Shown piece after piece: positions 8,867-16,146 of a DNA stretch of 64,000 nt. The translations under genes were made by a program, and so were the position numbers. Under the pieces are notes generated by a model. The model saw only the letters and a list, made by a program, of their open reading frames with translations. It was not told the origin of the DNA and did no database searches. This stretch comes from Corynebacterium vitaeruminis (lineage in GTDB: Bacteria > Actinomycetota > Actinomycetes > Mycobacteriales > Mycobacteriaceae). Every line of letters begins with the position of its first letter. The first letter of the stretch is position 1. The DNA lies in the NCBI RefSeq assembly GCF_001054325.1, contig NZ_JVVM01000020.1, forward strand, positions 248,001 to 312,000. Reading direction: 5' to 3'.

Positions 8867-9910
8867 GTGAAGAAAACATCTTTTTCCATCGCAGCACTTG
8901 TTAGCACCACGCTGCTTCTATCTTCCGCCCCAGCACTTGCATTGGAAAACGGCGAACCCGCACCGGCAAATGCTGAAAGCAGTTCCGTGGCCGCGCTGAA
9001 GATTGGCAAAGTCGGCAATTTTGGTGACTGCACCGGAACGCTGGTTGCCGATCAGTGGGTACTCACAGCACGCCACTGCCTGGAGTCTGTAAACAACGAA
9101 GGGACCCAGGCCCGCATCGGCGGGAAGGTCTACGATGCCGATTCTTGGGCACTGTCTCCAGTGTCCGATGCAGGATTACTTCACTTGACCGAGAAGGTCA
9201 CTGACGCAACCCCTGCAAAGGTTTCCCGCGATATCCCGACACCTGGGCAGACGGGAACTCTCTACGGTTGGAGCAGCAGCTCGTCGATGGCCCGATCCGG
9301 ACAGCTTCCGATGGCCAAGATGGTCGTCAATGAGCTGCTGGGCGGCGGACCGTCTGAAGGAACTCCAGGTGAGGCTGCGCCTGGTGAAGCTGCTCCAGGT
9401 GAGGCTGCGCCTGGTGAAGCTACTCCAGGTGAAGCTGTTCCGGGTGAGGCTGTCATGCCGGATGCGGTAAAGCCAGATGACTCCCAAACCGAGTCCATCC
9501 CCGCGGGAACGGAAAGCATCCCAGCCGACGCTGCCATGATGCCGATGATCGAAAGCGCCATCCTGGACGCGCATTCGGTCTCCGGTGCAGGTATGCAGGG
9601 CGGCGACTCCGGCGGACCATTCTTCGTCGATGGAAAGCTCGCCGGGCTTGCTACCGCCGGAACTTCCAATGGCGATCCTGACCTGCCCTCCCCCAGCGCG
9701 GCAATCACTACCCTCGCAGGCACCTCCGACTGGATTGACGGTGTCACCTCTGGTCGCGACACAGAAAGCGTCCTAACCGCAGAGAACACTCCTGCTCCGC
9801 CAAAGACCATTCAGACCAGCGCCGATCACATGTGGGGTTACCTCACCATCGCGTGTGTTGGCCTGGTTGTCGCAGCAGCCTGGTCGCGCATTAGGAATGG
9901 CCGACAGTAG
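8867..9910 (+). CDS. Secreted, membrane-anchored trypsin-like serine protease with PGEA repeat
   Basis: This 347-residue protein has a Sec signal peptide (KKTSFSIAALVSTTLLLSSA, cleavage near ALA-LE), a chymotrypsin-fold domain and a C-terminal membrane segment (near 320-340) ending in RIRNGRQ. The catalytic triad is visible: His in LTARHCL, Asp in SDAGLLHL, Ser in GGDSGGPFF. Between the Asp and Ser lies a low-complexity insert with six xPGEA units and an acidic, Met-rich stretch that is not part of the fold. The GTG start is two bases after the preceding gene. A surface protease tethered to the membrane is the natural reading; the target is unknown. Confidence 0.85.
   Translation: MKKTSFSIAALVSTTLLLSSAPALALENGEPAPANAESSSVAALKIGKVGNFGDCTGTLVADQWVLTARHCLESVNNEGTQARIGGKVYDADSWALSPVSDAGLLHLTEKVTDATPAKVSRDIPTPGQTGTLYGWSSSSSMARSGQLPMAKMVVNELLGGGPSEGTPGEAAPGEAAPGEAAPGEATPGEAVPGEAVMPDAVKPDDSQTESIPAGTESIPADAAMMPMIESAILDAHSVSGAGMQGGDSGGPFFVDGKLAGLATAGTSNGDPDLPSPSAAITTLAGTSDWIDGVTSGRDTESVLTAENTPAPPKTIQTSADHMWGYLTIACVGLVVAAAWSRIRNGRQ
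9362..9451 (+). repeat. Six 15-bp tandem repeats encoding xPGEA
   Basis: Six in-frame 15-base units encode TPGEA, APGEA (three times), TPGEA and VPGEA inside the protease gene. The units are close to identical at the DNA level (CCAGGTGAGGCT and CCTGGTGAAGCT alternate), so copy number may vary between strains without breaking the frame. Confidence 0.9.
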
Positions 9911-9930
9911 AACCGTCTAACCACAACCAC

Positions 9931-9968
9931 AAGCCGCCTCCCCGGAAAGTACTGGGTAGGCGGCTTTT
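9931..9968 (+). terminator. Rho-independent terminator after the protease gene
   Basis: AAGCCGCCT (from 9931) pairs with AGGCGGCTT, followed by TTT; about 20 bases after the protease stop. Confidence 0.85.
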
Positions 9969-10141
9969 ATCGTGCATGCGAGGAACTTAATCGTGACTGA
10001 AGCCACAAAATCTCTCGGTAACTGACGTACAATCGTGAGGTAATCCTATGGTTTTATTCCAATTTTTCTAAGAATCGACGATGCGATTCACATAATTGCT
10101 AATTGGTGAAACCCCACCAACGAGAAAGGTAATCAATTCCC

Positions 10142-11479
10142 GTGGATGGTTACACGCCCTTCGACATCTTGATGGATATCGGTTGGATTTCGTTGCTGCT
10201 CATCATCGGTAATTTGATGCGGCGATTCATCCCCTGGTTCCAGAAGCTCCTCATCCCTGCACCGATTACTGCAGGCCTACTCGGCTTGCTACTAGGCCCA
10301 AACGCTTTGGGGATCATCCAGTTCAGCGAGCACTTCGGCGACTATGCGACGATTCTAATCGCCGCAGTCTTCGGTGCCCTTCCGTTCACAATGGACTTCG
10401 ATGCCAAGGTTCGCCAGCGCGCGCGAACAATGTGGTCCTATTCCGTGGGCATGTACCTGACACAGTGGGGCTTCTTCGCACTGCTTGGCGTGATTCTTTT
10501 CGCCCCGCTGTTCAATACTCCGGACTGGTTCGGCATCATGCTGCCCGTCGGCTTCGTCGGCGGTTTCGGTGTGGCAGCAGCCGTTGGTGGCGCACTGGAC
10601 TCGGCCGGCATGACTGAGGCCACGAGTTTGGGCTTTACAGCCGCCGCGGTGGGCATGTTTTCCGCAATTGTCGGTGGCGTTATCTTTGCCCGCTGGGGTT
10701 CAAAGAAGGGGCACACCAACGAGCTGCCCGCCTTGGATAAACTGCCGGAGGACATGCGTACCGGCATCATCTCTCTTCCCGGCCAGCGTCCAAGCGTGGG
10801 ACGGGCGACCACGAGCCCGTCCTCAATTGAGCCAATCGCGCTGCACGTGGCGGCACTGGCGGTGACGCTCTTCCTGGCAAATATCCTGACTAACTGGGTC
10901 AATGACGCTTTCCCAGCCTTAAGCTTCCCGCTGTTCGCGATGGCCTTCCTTGTCGGCCTGGCGGGAGTAGGTGTGCTGCACCTGATTAAGGCACCGCACT
11001 ACCTGGATACGAAGTTGATGGGTTCAGTCTCCGGTGCATCGACGGACTTCCTGGTTGCAGTGGGCATCGCGTCGATTGTGCCGGCAGTGGTGGCCACCTA
11101 CATCGTCCCGCTGATTATTCTGTTCGTCGTGGGTCTGGCCTTCTGCCTGGTGTTGTTCTTCTACGTCGCACCACGAGTCTTCGAATATGGTTGGTTCGAG
11201 CGCGCCGTATTCAGCTGGGGCTGGGCAACCGCTTCCGTAGCCACGGGCATCGCCGTCCTGAAGATTGTGGACCCGGAGCAGAAATCCGGCACCCTCGAAG
11301 AATTCGGTATGGCCTACGTAGGCTTCGCACCTTTCGAAATCGCGGCGGCCATCCTCGCACCCATCGCCATCATCGCCGGATTGGTGTGGTTGTTCGGTGG
11401 GGTCGCGCTTATCGGTGGCCTAGCGCTGCTGATTCCGCCAATGATCTGGCTGAAGAAATCGAAAGCCAAGGCTTCGTAA
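10142..11479 (+). CDS. Sodium/glutamate symporter family protein (GltS-like)
   Basis: A 445-residue membrane protein with about 11-12 spans and two symmetrical halves, as expected for the ESS (GltS) family, which takes up glutamate with sodium. Conserved-looking parts are the half-helix segments GFVGGFGVAAAVGGALDSAG and SVSGASTDFLVAVGIASIV, and a central cytoplasmic loop around residues 185-225. The GTG at 10142 follows GAGAAAGG by about a dozen bases. The gene stands alone; the 170 bases upstream contain TACAAT near 10029 as a possible -10. The tRNA-flanked island starts about 100 bases after its stop. Confidence 0.8.
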   Translation: MDGYTPFDILMDIGWISLLLIIGNLMRRFIPWFQKLLIPAPITAGLLGLLLGPNALGIIQFSEHFGDYATILIAAVFGALPFTMDFDAKVRQRARTMWSYSVGMYLTQWGFFALLGVILFAPLFNTPDWFGIMLPVGFVGGFGVAAAVGGALDSAGMTEATSLGFTAAAVGMFSAIVGGVIFARWGSKKGHTNELPALDKLPEDMRTGIISLPGQRPSVGRATTSPSSIEPIALHVAALAVTLFLANILTNWVNDAFPALSFPLFAMAFLVGLAGVGVLHLIKAPHYLDTKLMGSVSGASTDFLVAVGIASIVPAVVATYIVPLIILFVVGLAFCLVLFFYVAPRVFEYGWFERAVFSWGWATASVATGIAVLKIVDPEQKSGTLEEFGMAYVGFAPFEIAAAILAPIAIIAGLVWLFGGVALIGGLALLIPPMIWLKKSKAKAS

Positions 11480-11582
11480 AGGTCTTTTTAGAGAGCGGGA
11501 AAGGAAAATCTGCTCCCGTCGCCTTCTACTGTTGTGAGCCCACCATGGACTGGTCGAACCTGCCTGCCAACTATTTCCCGAA

Positions 11583-11679
11583 ACGCAAGAAACCCCCAGT
11601 CCAACTTTCGGAGCCAGTTCATCGCGAACTTGGGGTTCCAACTTAGTGGCGGGGATGGATTCGAACCAATGACCTCTGG
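11583..11679 (-). repeat. Left copy of the tRNA 3'-half repeat (island boundary, tRNA remnant)
   Basis: Read on the minus strand this stretch holds the 3' part of an initiator tRNA (from the 3' side of the anticodon stem, CCAGAGGTC, through the T arm and acceptor) plus its downstream hairpin and ACGCAAGAAACCCCC. It matches the intact tRNA-fMet and its terminator at 16064-16146. Similarity stops abruptly at 11679/11680, inside the anticodon stem, and one acceptor C is missing. It is either a disrupted second tRNA gene or the attachment-site duplicate of an element that integrated into the tRNA 3' end. Confidence 0.75.
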
Positions 11680-11691
11680 TACAAATGCCAG

Positions 11692-11782
11692 ACAGGGCGA
11701 TAGCGTTAGTCTCCCCATTACCTTTAGGCTATCCCCGATAATGGGGATAGTCGCTGGGCCGGGTATGGCTGAATCGCCCTGT
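11692..11782. ncRNA. Structured non-coding region upstream of IS110 transposase (candidate bridge RNA)
   Basis: A ten-base perfect inverted repeat (11692-11701 with 11773-11782) encloses AGCG/CGCT (11702-11705 with 11752-11755) and a nine-base stem (11712-11720 with 11739-11747). A competing eight-base hairpin (11729-11736 with 11743-11750) overlaps the last stem. IS110 elements encode a structured bridge RNA in the non-coding end next to the transposase gene, and this region begins where tRNA similarity ends and runs toward the transposase start. Its function here is inferred from position and structure only. Confidence 0.45.
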
Positions 11783-11950
11783 AGTTTCATGATCCGGGAG
11801 TGTTGTCGCCCGGCACCAGGACGTTCGTTGACAGCTAATGGGGCACGGCCGGAATCTCTAGGTCTCCTTGTAACGTGGGTGCTCGCAGCGAATGTCCCGA
11901 CACCCGACACCAGCGACTGGCGTATCTACCCAGTTTGCTAGGAGCCCGCT

Positions 11951-12280
11951 ATGTCGCCGAATCACCCCATCGACATTTTCCTCGGCATGGATGTCGACAA
12001 ATCTGAACACCAAGCATGTGCACTCGACCGACAAAGAAAGAAACTCTTCGCCAAGCCGCTTCCACAACTAAAGTCAGGCCTCGCGACACCCTTTGACAAC
12101 CTGCAACAACACGGCCATGTACTTGCCGTTGTAGATCAGCCCAACACCATTGGCGCCTTTCCTACTGCAGTCGCCCGCGCCCGAGATTGCCAGATCGGCT
12201 GTTTGCCAGGGCTTGCCATGCGCAAAGCTGCTGACCTCTACCCGGGCCATACTGATAAGCATCGAAGAAATCCAAACTAG
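11951..12280 (+). mobile_element. IS110-family transposase, N-terminal fragment
   Basis: The 109-residue frame starts with FLGMDVDKSEHQACALDR, the RuvC-like DEDD start of IS110 transposases, and continues through LAVVDQPNTIGAFPTAVARA and CLPGLAMRKAADLYPG. After LYPG, where the family continues with a KTDARDA-type segment, the sequence turns into HTDKHRRNPN and stops. A full transposase is near 400 residues, so the C-terminal serine-recombinase-like half is lost and the element cannot move by itself. The ATG at 11951 follows GGAG by five bases. The deletion junction is near 12245. Confidence 0.85.
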
Positions 12281-12362
12281 CTCGGCTTTTGTTACGCCTC
12301 AGTAGATGGGAAAACCCGAGGCACATTAACGCCCGAATGTACTACCAGATGGGCTTGGAGGA

Positions 12363-12536
12363 TTGACAGATAAAACCAAGCGACGCGTAAGGAATGCTGC
12401 TGCGTCGGCAACCACCAAGGGAATTGTCCTCACGGACGACGACATTGAGTGCGGGTATCGAATTGTGCAAGGAAAACTCGACGTAGATGACTACATCGAA
12501 CGTATTTGCTCTACTGCGCTGACCAATGACCGGTGA
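12363..12536 (+). CDS. VbhA-like antitoxin of a Fic toxin module
   Basis: A 57-residue protein with the layout of VbhA-type antitoxins: a basic N-terminal helix (KRRVRNAAASATTKG) and a C-terminal three-helix part (DIECGYRIVQGKLDVDDYIE). These antitoxins block the Fic active site with a Ser-x-x-x-Glu-Gly motif; here the aligned position reads S15-A-T-T-K19-G20, so the inhibitory glutamate is a lysine (codon AAG, 12417-12419). The next frame starts inside its last codons, as in real VbhA-Fic operons. The TTG start is the only one available and its GGAGG lies only one base away, so the start is uncertain. Confidence 0.5.
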   Translation: MTDKTKRRVRNAAASATTKGIVLTDDDIECGYRIVQGKLDVDDYIERICSTALTNDR

Positions 12537-12630
12537 AGCAATGAGCGAGCGTGACCTATGGGACGCGTTGACTTACCCCGGGACCTCAACTTCACCCTCG
12601 TTTAGGATGATCCTATCTAATATATGTTAA
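12526..12630 (+). pseudogene. Fic-domain toxin, N-terminal remnant
   Basis: The frame overlaps the antitoxin stop (ATG at 12526 or 12541) and begins MSERDLWDALTYPGTS. Fic toxins commonly start with a Y.PGT.VLRNKLG-type segment, and the sequence loses all similarity just after PGT, ending at TAA 12630 after 35 codons. The catalytic HPFREGNGR region is absent. This is what remains of the AMP-transferring toxin that the upstream antitoxin would have held in check. Confidence 0.45.
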
Positions 12631-12674
12631 TTTATATATCTATCAGTCATTGGTAAGCCTTGGAGGGGTATTTT

Positions 12675-13326
12675 ATGCGGAAGGTGCGAAGGCAAACCGT
12701 TAAGGCTAATGGCCGGGATTGGAATAGCGTTTCTTTCGTTCGTTCAACTAGCCACATCGGCGCACGCTGCAGGAAATATCGAAGAGCTAACGCGGCTTAG
12801 GCTTCTAGAGTGGCGAGTCAAGCCCGATGTACCCAATGAGTCACTGTTAAGTGCTGCGTTCTTGTCGTGGAATCCGGATCCGGGGATACCGCCTTTTTCA
12901 GCGTGTGGCCCTGCAACAGATAAATTTAAGACTGTAGCAAGCTGGCAGTACGTTGACCTGGGAACACCTCAGGATTTTATGCATGCGAACGAGGTGACGT
13001 TGCGCTGTGGAGACAGTTCACATGGGTTAAAACATATCCGCCAGAACCGCCCCGAATGGTCGTCGCTTGCAGCCATCGAAGGGAAGGATGGCGATGCCCT
13101 AATTCGTATTGCAATCGATGCTGCGCTAGAGGGGACCACCTGGTCAAAGAGAGTCTCACCTTCAACTGCAAATCGTGATGACAAATTCTGCGCTTCGGCA
13201 CAAATCTACTTAGTCGATAAAGTTCGCGGGATAATTGTTCAGACACTTGAACCATCAAAATTTGTGGCTGAACACGGTCATCATGTCATCACTGCTTACC
13301 CTACTAATACGTCGAAGTGTAAATAG
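12675..13326 (+). CDS. Putative secreted nuclease-like toxin, with a leader frameshift
   Basis: The main frame (ATG 12709) encodes 205 residues: a hydrophobic stretch ending SAHA-AG like a Sec signal, then a domain with CGDSSHGLKHIRQNRPEW (His109 in KHI) and a C-terminal VITAYPTN. This pattern, a His-containing helix plus a terminal [I/V]TAYP strand, is seen in BECR-fold RNase toxins of polymorphic toxin systems. The good start is ATG 12675, with GGAGGGG six bases before it and a basic n-region MRKVRRQTVKA; it is out of frame by one base (an extra A near 12708). Removing that A gives a complete signal peptide. So the gene may be frameshifted, or translated from 12709 with a poor leader. Four cysteines are present in the exported part. 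The acidic gene two bases downstream may be its immunity gene. Confidence 0.45.
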
Positions 13327-13327
13327 C

Positions 13328-13645
13328 ATGAGTTTCGCGCAAAAGTTTATTGACGCTCTAAATGCAGACGACTCAGTGGATGCCGACCATGCTGCTTTTA
13401 TCGGGGCTGACGGTGATGCTCGTTTGGTGCGATACCAAGGAACAGACCTACCGTGGCAGATTCCTGTACGCATCAAGGAGCTTGGCTGGAAGCGGATGGA
13501 ATATATCACCAGCAACCCCGAGGGCGTGTATTTCAGCCTTTTCCTGGACGAGGAGCTGTACAAACTCGATGAAAGGGAATGGATACAACCGGAGCTGTGT
13601 CTTAGTGATGAAACCGGGCTGTGGCATTTGGTGGAAACCGCCTAA
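13328..13645 (+). CDS. Small acidic protein, putative immunity partner
   Basis: A 105-residue acidic cytoplasmic protein (DALNADDSVDADHAAFIGAD, ELYKLDEREWIQPELCLSDE) with no signal peptide or membrane span. I do not recognise the family. It begins one base after the stop of the putative secreted toxin, the usual position for an immunity protein, and its strong acidity would suit binding a basic nuclease. The function is inferred only from position and composition. Confidence 0.5.
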   Translation: MSFAQKFIDALNADDSVDADHAAFIGADGDARLVRYQGTDLPWQIPVRIKELGWKRMEYITSNPEGVYFSLFLDEELYKLDEREWIQPELCLSDETGLWHLVETA

Positions 13646-13804
13646 CTCGCGCGTCAAAACCCCACATGCATAGTAGATAGGGAGATGCACAAGGTTATGG
13701 CTCGGAAACCGAAGCAGCGTCATACGGGCAAGACGGTCAGCTTCTTCCTTTTGAAGCTCGCGCGCACGACGGCGGGCTTGTGCCCTTCTGTCTTTAGTCA
13801 CCAT
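13646..13804 (-). pseudogene. Possible remnant starting MVTKDRRAQARRRARELQ
   Basis: On the minus strand the ATG at 13804 opens a frame that starts MVTKDRRAQARRRARELQKE, a basic helical beginning of the kind seen in small plasmid or phage proteins. The frame stays open to 13448, but that part runs antisense through the acidic gene and is probably not coding. It may be the stump of a lost gene. The bases between 13646 and 13874 show nothing else recognisable. Confidence 0.25.
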
Positions 13805-13874
13805 GCCCAAAGAAAAACACCGCGCAGAAACAAAGTTAAGACGCTGCCCCCCCCACAACAGGCGCTAACACTCG

Positions 13875-14228
13875 CTAATTTCCATCTGGACTGCGTATAT
13901 CAACGGAGGATGTGGTCAGTCCTATGCTGTTTCTGAACTGCTCAGGTTCAGCATAAACCGGTAGAAGACAAGCGTCGAAAAACTTCGCTCCATCAAGTAC
14001 CGCACCCCGAAAATCAACCTCGTTAAGGAATGCGCCTTCAAAGTCTGCATCAATTAGGTTCGCATTCCTCATGTTAGACCACGCCAGCATTGCTCCTCGG
14101 AAGGAGCATCCCTGGCACTGGGAGCCTTCAAAATCAGCGGCGGATAAATCATAGTTTGAGAAATCTTTACCCCTCAGGTCTTTTCCTCGTAATTCTCGAC
14201 GGGAGGATTCAGACATTTCCCTGTACAT
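13875..14228 (-). CDS. Pentapeptide-repeat protein
   Basis: A 117-residue protein with about ten pentapeptide units of the A(D/N)LXX type: LRGKDLRGKDFSNYDLSAAD, then FRGAMLAW, NANLIDADFEGAFL and FRGAVLDGAKF. Such repeats fold into a right-handed beta helix; some members mimic DNA and protect gyrase, many have no known role. The ATG at 14228 has AGG seven bases upstream. The C-terminal 30 residues lack the repeat. It is alone on this strand in the island. Confidence 0.75.
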   Translation of the reverse strand: MYREMSESSRRELRGKDLRGKDFSNYDLSAADFEGSQCQGCSFRGAMLAWSNMRNANLIDADFEGAFLNEVDFRGAVLDGAKFFDACLLPVYAEPEQFRNSIGLTTSSVDIRSPDGN

Positions 14229-14348
14229 CGAGCACCTACTTCAGCTAAGGAGAATTGACTACCCAGTCAGGACAGCGTCCGTGTACCCATGGGCAGTATG
14301 TTGTTACAACACCATATGGTCGCCCATCGGTGATCTTGTTGAATCCGA

Positions 14349-14749
14349 CTACTGCCAGAACATCCCGAGTCTCCAGTTTCTGGCATTTCCTGATCGGCCC
14401 CCATCCCTCAGATCTATCGGCAATCGGTATTCGACTCTATCTCCGCCGTTAAAGGTTTCAATCTTGGGAGCATACTGGGTAACTACTCGCGGTGCATTAG
14501 CACTAAGCCCGTGTTTTGACTGAATCTTTGATTGAGCACGTTCACGCATCACTACTCGTCGGCCATTCTTGTCGTCCCACTCTCCGACAATCCGATAGCC
14601 GTCTCTCCCCCGCCTGACATAAAGGCTGTTCTAGTGCCACGTAGAAGTAATTCCGAACTTAACGGATCTTCTGAGACCGGCATTCCTTCAATGCTTCCAA
14701 AATCCGTTACCTCCGAAGATGCCTCAGCGATTGGAGTATGAACCATCAT
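14349..14749 (-). pseudogene. Unknown gene split by a frameshift
   Basis: Two overlapping minus-strand frames look like halves of one gene. The first (from ATG 14749) reads MVHTPIAEASSEVTDFGSIE and onward to SSELLLRGTRTA; the second, one base out of frame, continues LYVRRGRDGYRIVGEWDDKN, then QSKIQSKHGLS and a stop at 14349. A one-base deletion near 14625 would join them into a protein of about 132 residues. I do not recognise the family. Confidence 0.35.
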
Positions 14750-14979
14750 TGCGCCGAATGCGGCCTAAGCAATTAGGTCTACTCTTTTTCTCATTCGTGC
14801 ACTTTCTCTCGTGTACTAATTTCAAAGACCTGTGCTTCAGCACATCCTCCAAATCTCTATCAGTACATGCCTTACCGTCTTTGTGGTGTTTTTCACATTG
14901 CTCCTAAAGAGCAACACACCTCTGGCAGATGTACATCTGCAACTTCTTAGAGGCTGACCAGCGCGAACGCGCAGGGGTG
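14750..14979. other. Non-coding stretch in the island
   Basis: Between the split gene and the inverted repeats there is no convincing reading frame. The sequence looks richer in A and T than the surrounding genome, and I see no feature in it apart from GCTCCTAAAGAGC near 14900, a weak dyad. Confidence 0.4.
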
Positions 14980-15042
14980 AAAAATTGCTTAAGTTCGTCA
15001 TCGTTCAGACCTCAAAAGTAGGTCTTAACTTCTGCAATTTTT
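14980..15042. repeat. Nested inverted repeats upstream of the relaxase (possible oriT region)
   Basis: AAAAATTGC (14980-14988) is complementary to GCAATTTTT (15034-15042), and inside it GACCT (15008-15012) pairs with AGGTC (15020-15024). The repeats end 18 bases before the relaxase start. TrwC-type relaxases act on an origin of transfer with inverted repeats close to their gene, so this is a plausible oriT remnant, but no nick site can be read. Confidence 0.35.
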
Positions 15043-15060
15043 CTTCCTAGCGTCACGCTC

Positions 15061-15964
15061 ATGATGTCGATTCGAGTGGTCAACGCAGTAGATGGGTACG
15101 CCTATCTCCTACGCAACGTTGCCACTGCCGACGTCGGCTCAGGGACAAAAACCAAACTCGGTGACTACTACCAAGCCACCGGTACTCCCCCCCCTGGCCG
15201 CTGGTACGGGCGCGGACTCACCGGCCTCGACTCCACTGCCAATCACAGCGGGCACAACTGTCACCCAGGAGCTCATGGCCGCACTCTACGGTGAGGGGCT
15301 TCACCCCGAGGCCGATTCCCGTATCGCCAACGGCGCATCCATTGCTGACGTACAACTCGGTCGCGCCTACCCGTTCTACTCCGGCCGGCATCAGGTACTA
15401 AAGGAGCTACCGACCATGGAGAAACAGTTCCGCTACCACGCTGGGCGCAGGCTCACCGAGCAGGAACGAAACACTATCGCGGTCGATGTCGCACGCAAGC
15501 ACTACAGCGACGAAACCGGCTACTCAAATGCGACGCCAAAGGAGATTCTGGCGTGGGGCAACGAGAAGAAAAACTCCGTTCGCCTAGCTACTGCTGACTT
15601 CGACCTGACGTTTTCACCGGTGAAGCCTATCTCTGTGCTGTGGGCACTCGGCAACGAGGAGATGCGGAAAACCATTGAGGCCGTTCACAATGAATGTGTC
15701 TCAGCTTGCCTGGATTGGCTCGATGAGACAGCACTGCGTACCCGCTGCGAGGTCAATGGAGTCAAGAAGTTAACGCGCACGCGCGGCCTCATTGCCGCAC
15801 AGTTTGTCCACTATGGCCCCCGTAGTGGTGCTCCGGATCTTCACACACACTGCCTGGTTTCAAACAAAGTCCAAGGCCCCGACGGCCAATGGCGCAGTGT
15901 TGATTCACTCTCGTTAATGAAGTCTGCGGTTACTGTATCCACCTACTACAACGCACTGATTAAG
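15061..15964 (+). pseudogene. TrwC/MOBF-type relaxase, frameshifted and truncated
   Basis: The N-terminus MMSIRVVNAVDGYAYLLRNV and LGDYYQATGTPPPGRWYGRG is the start of an actinobacterial TrwC-type conjugative relaxase, with the catalytic tyrosine region near residue 13-16. Near 15235 the reading moves to another frame, which continues ITAGTTVTQELMAALYGEGL, FSPVKPISVLWAL and the metal-binding LHTHCLVSN. An indel of one base separates the parts. After YYNALIK (about 15964) the sequence changes into a different gene. A full protein is over 1000 residues with a helicase half, which is missing, so this is a dead mobilisation gene. Confidence 0.8.
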
Positions 15965-16060
15965 ATTCGGGGAGAAATTTCCTGGTCGCTTAGCAACTTG
16001 TATCGTGTTGCCGACTTCTTTGAAGTCGATATCACCGACCTCCTCCCCCATCGCGTTCCC
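15965..16060 (+). pseudogene. C-terminal fragment of an XRE-type HTH regulator
   Basis: Fused in frame after the truncated relaxase is IRGEISWSLSNLYRVADFFE followed by VDITDLLPHR. This is the second half of a helix-turn-helix domain of XRE regulators, of the kind often beside integrases of actinobacterial elements. The N-terminal half is gone. It ends just before the tRNA terminator, at the right edge of the island. Confidence 0.55.
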
Positions 16061-16063
16061 CAG

Positions 16064-16146
16064 ACGCAAGAAACCCCCGGTTCGCTTTCGCGAACCGAGG
16101 GTTCCAACTTAGTGGCGGGGGCTGGATTCGAACCAACGACCTCTGG
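16064..16146 (-). repeat. Right copy of the tRNA 3'-half repeat (inside intact tRNA-fMet and its terminator)
   Basis: This is the partner of 11583-11679. It starts with the same ACGCAAGAAACCCCC, includes the terminator hairpin, GGTTCCAACTTAGTGGCGGG and the T arm, and continues into the complete tRNA. The two copies enclose about 4.4 kb. Confidence 0.75.
16073..16105 (-). terminator. Terminator of tRNA-fMet
   Basis: AACCC-CC-GGTTCGC (from 16073) and GCGAACC-GA-GGGTT form a strong hairpin with a TTTC loop, followed on the minus strand by TTTCTT. It lies directly after the tRNA 3' end. Confidence 0.75.

Noticed and set aside
9362-9451. CRISPR-like repeat
   Set aside because: The units are contiguous with no spacers and are in frame inside a protease gene.
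11646-11745. Complete tRNA gene at the left island end
   Set aside because: The T arm and acceptor 3' side look real, but the 5' half does not pair: no seven-base acceptor partner, no proper anticodon arm, and one base is missing, so it is only a remnant.
14255-14523. Plus-strand frames in the island
   Set aside because: They are antisense to the better-looking split minus-strand gene and lack ribosome sites.
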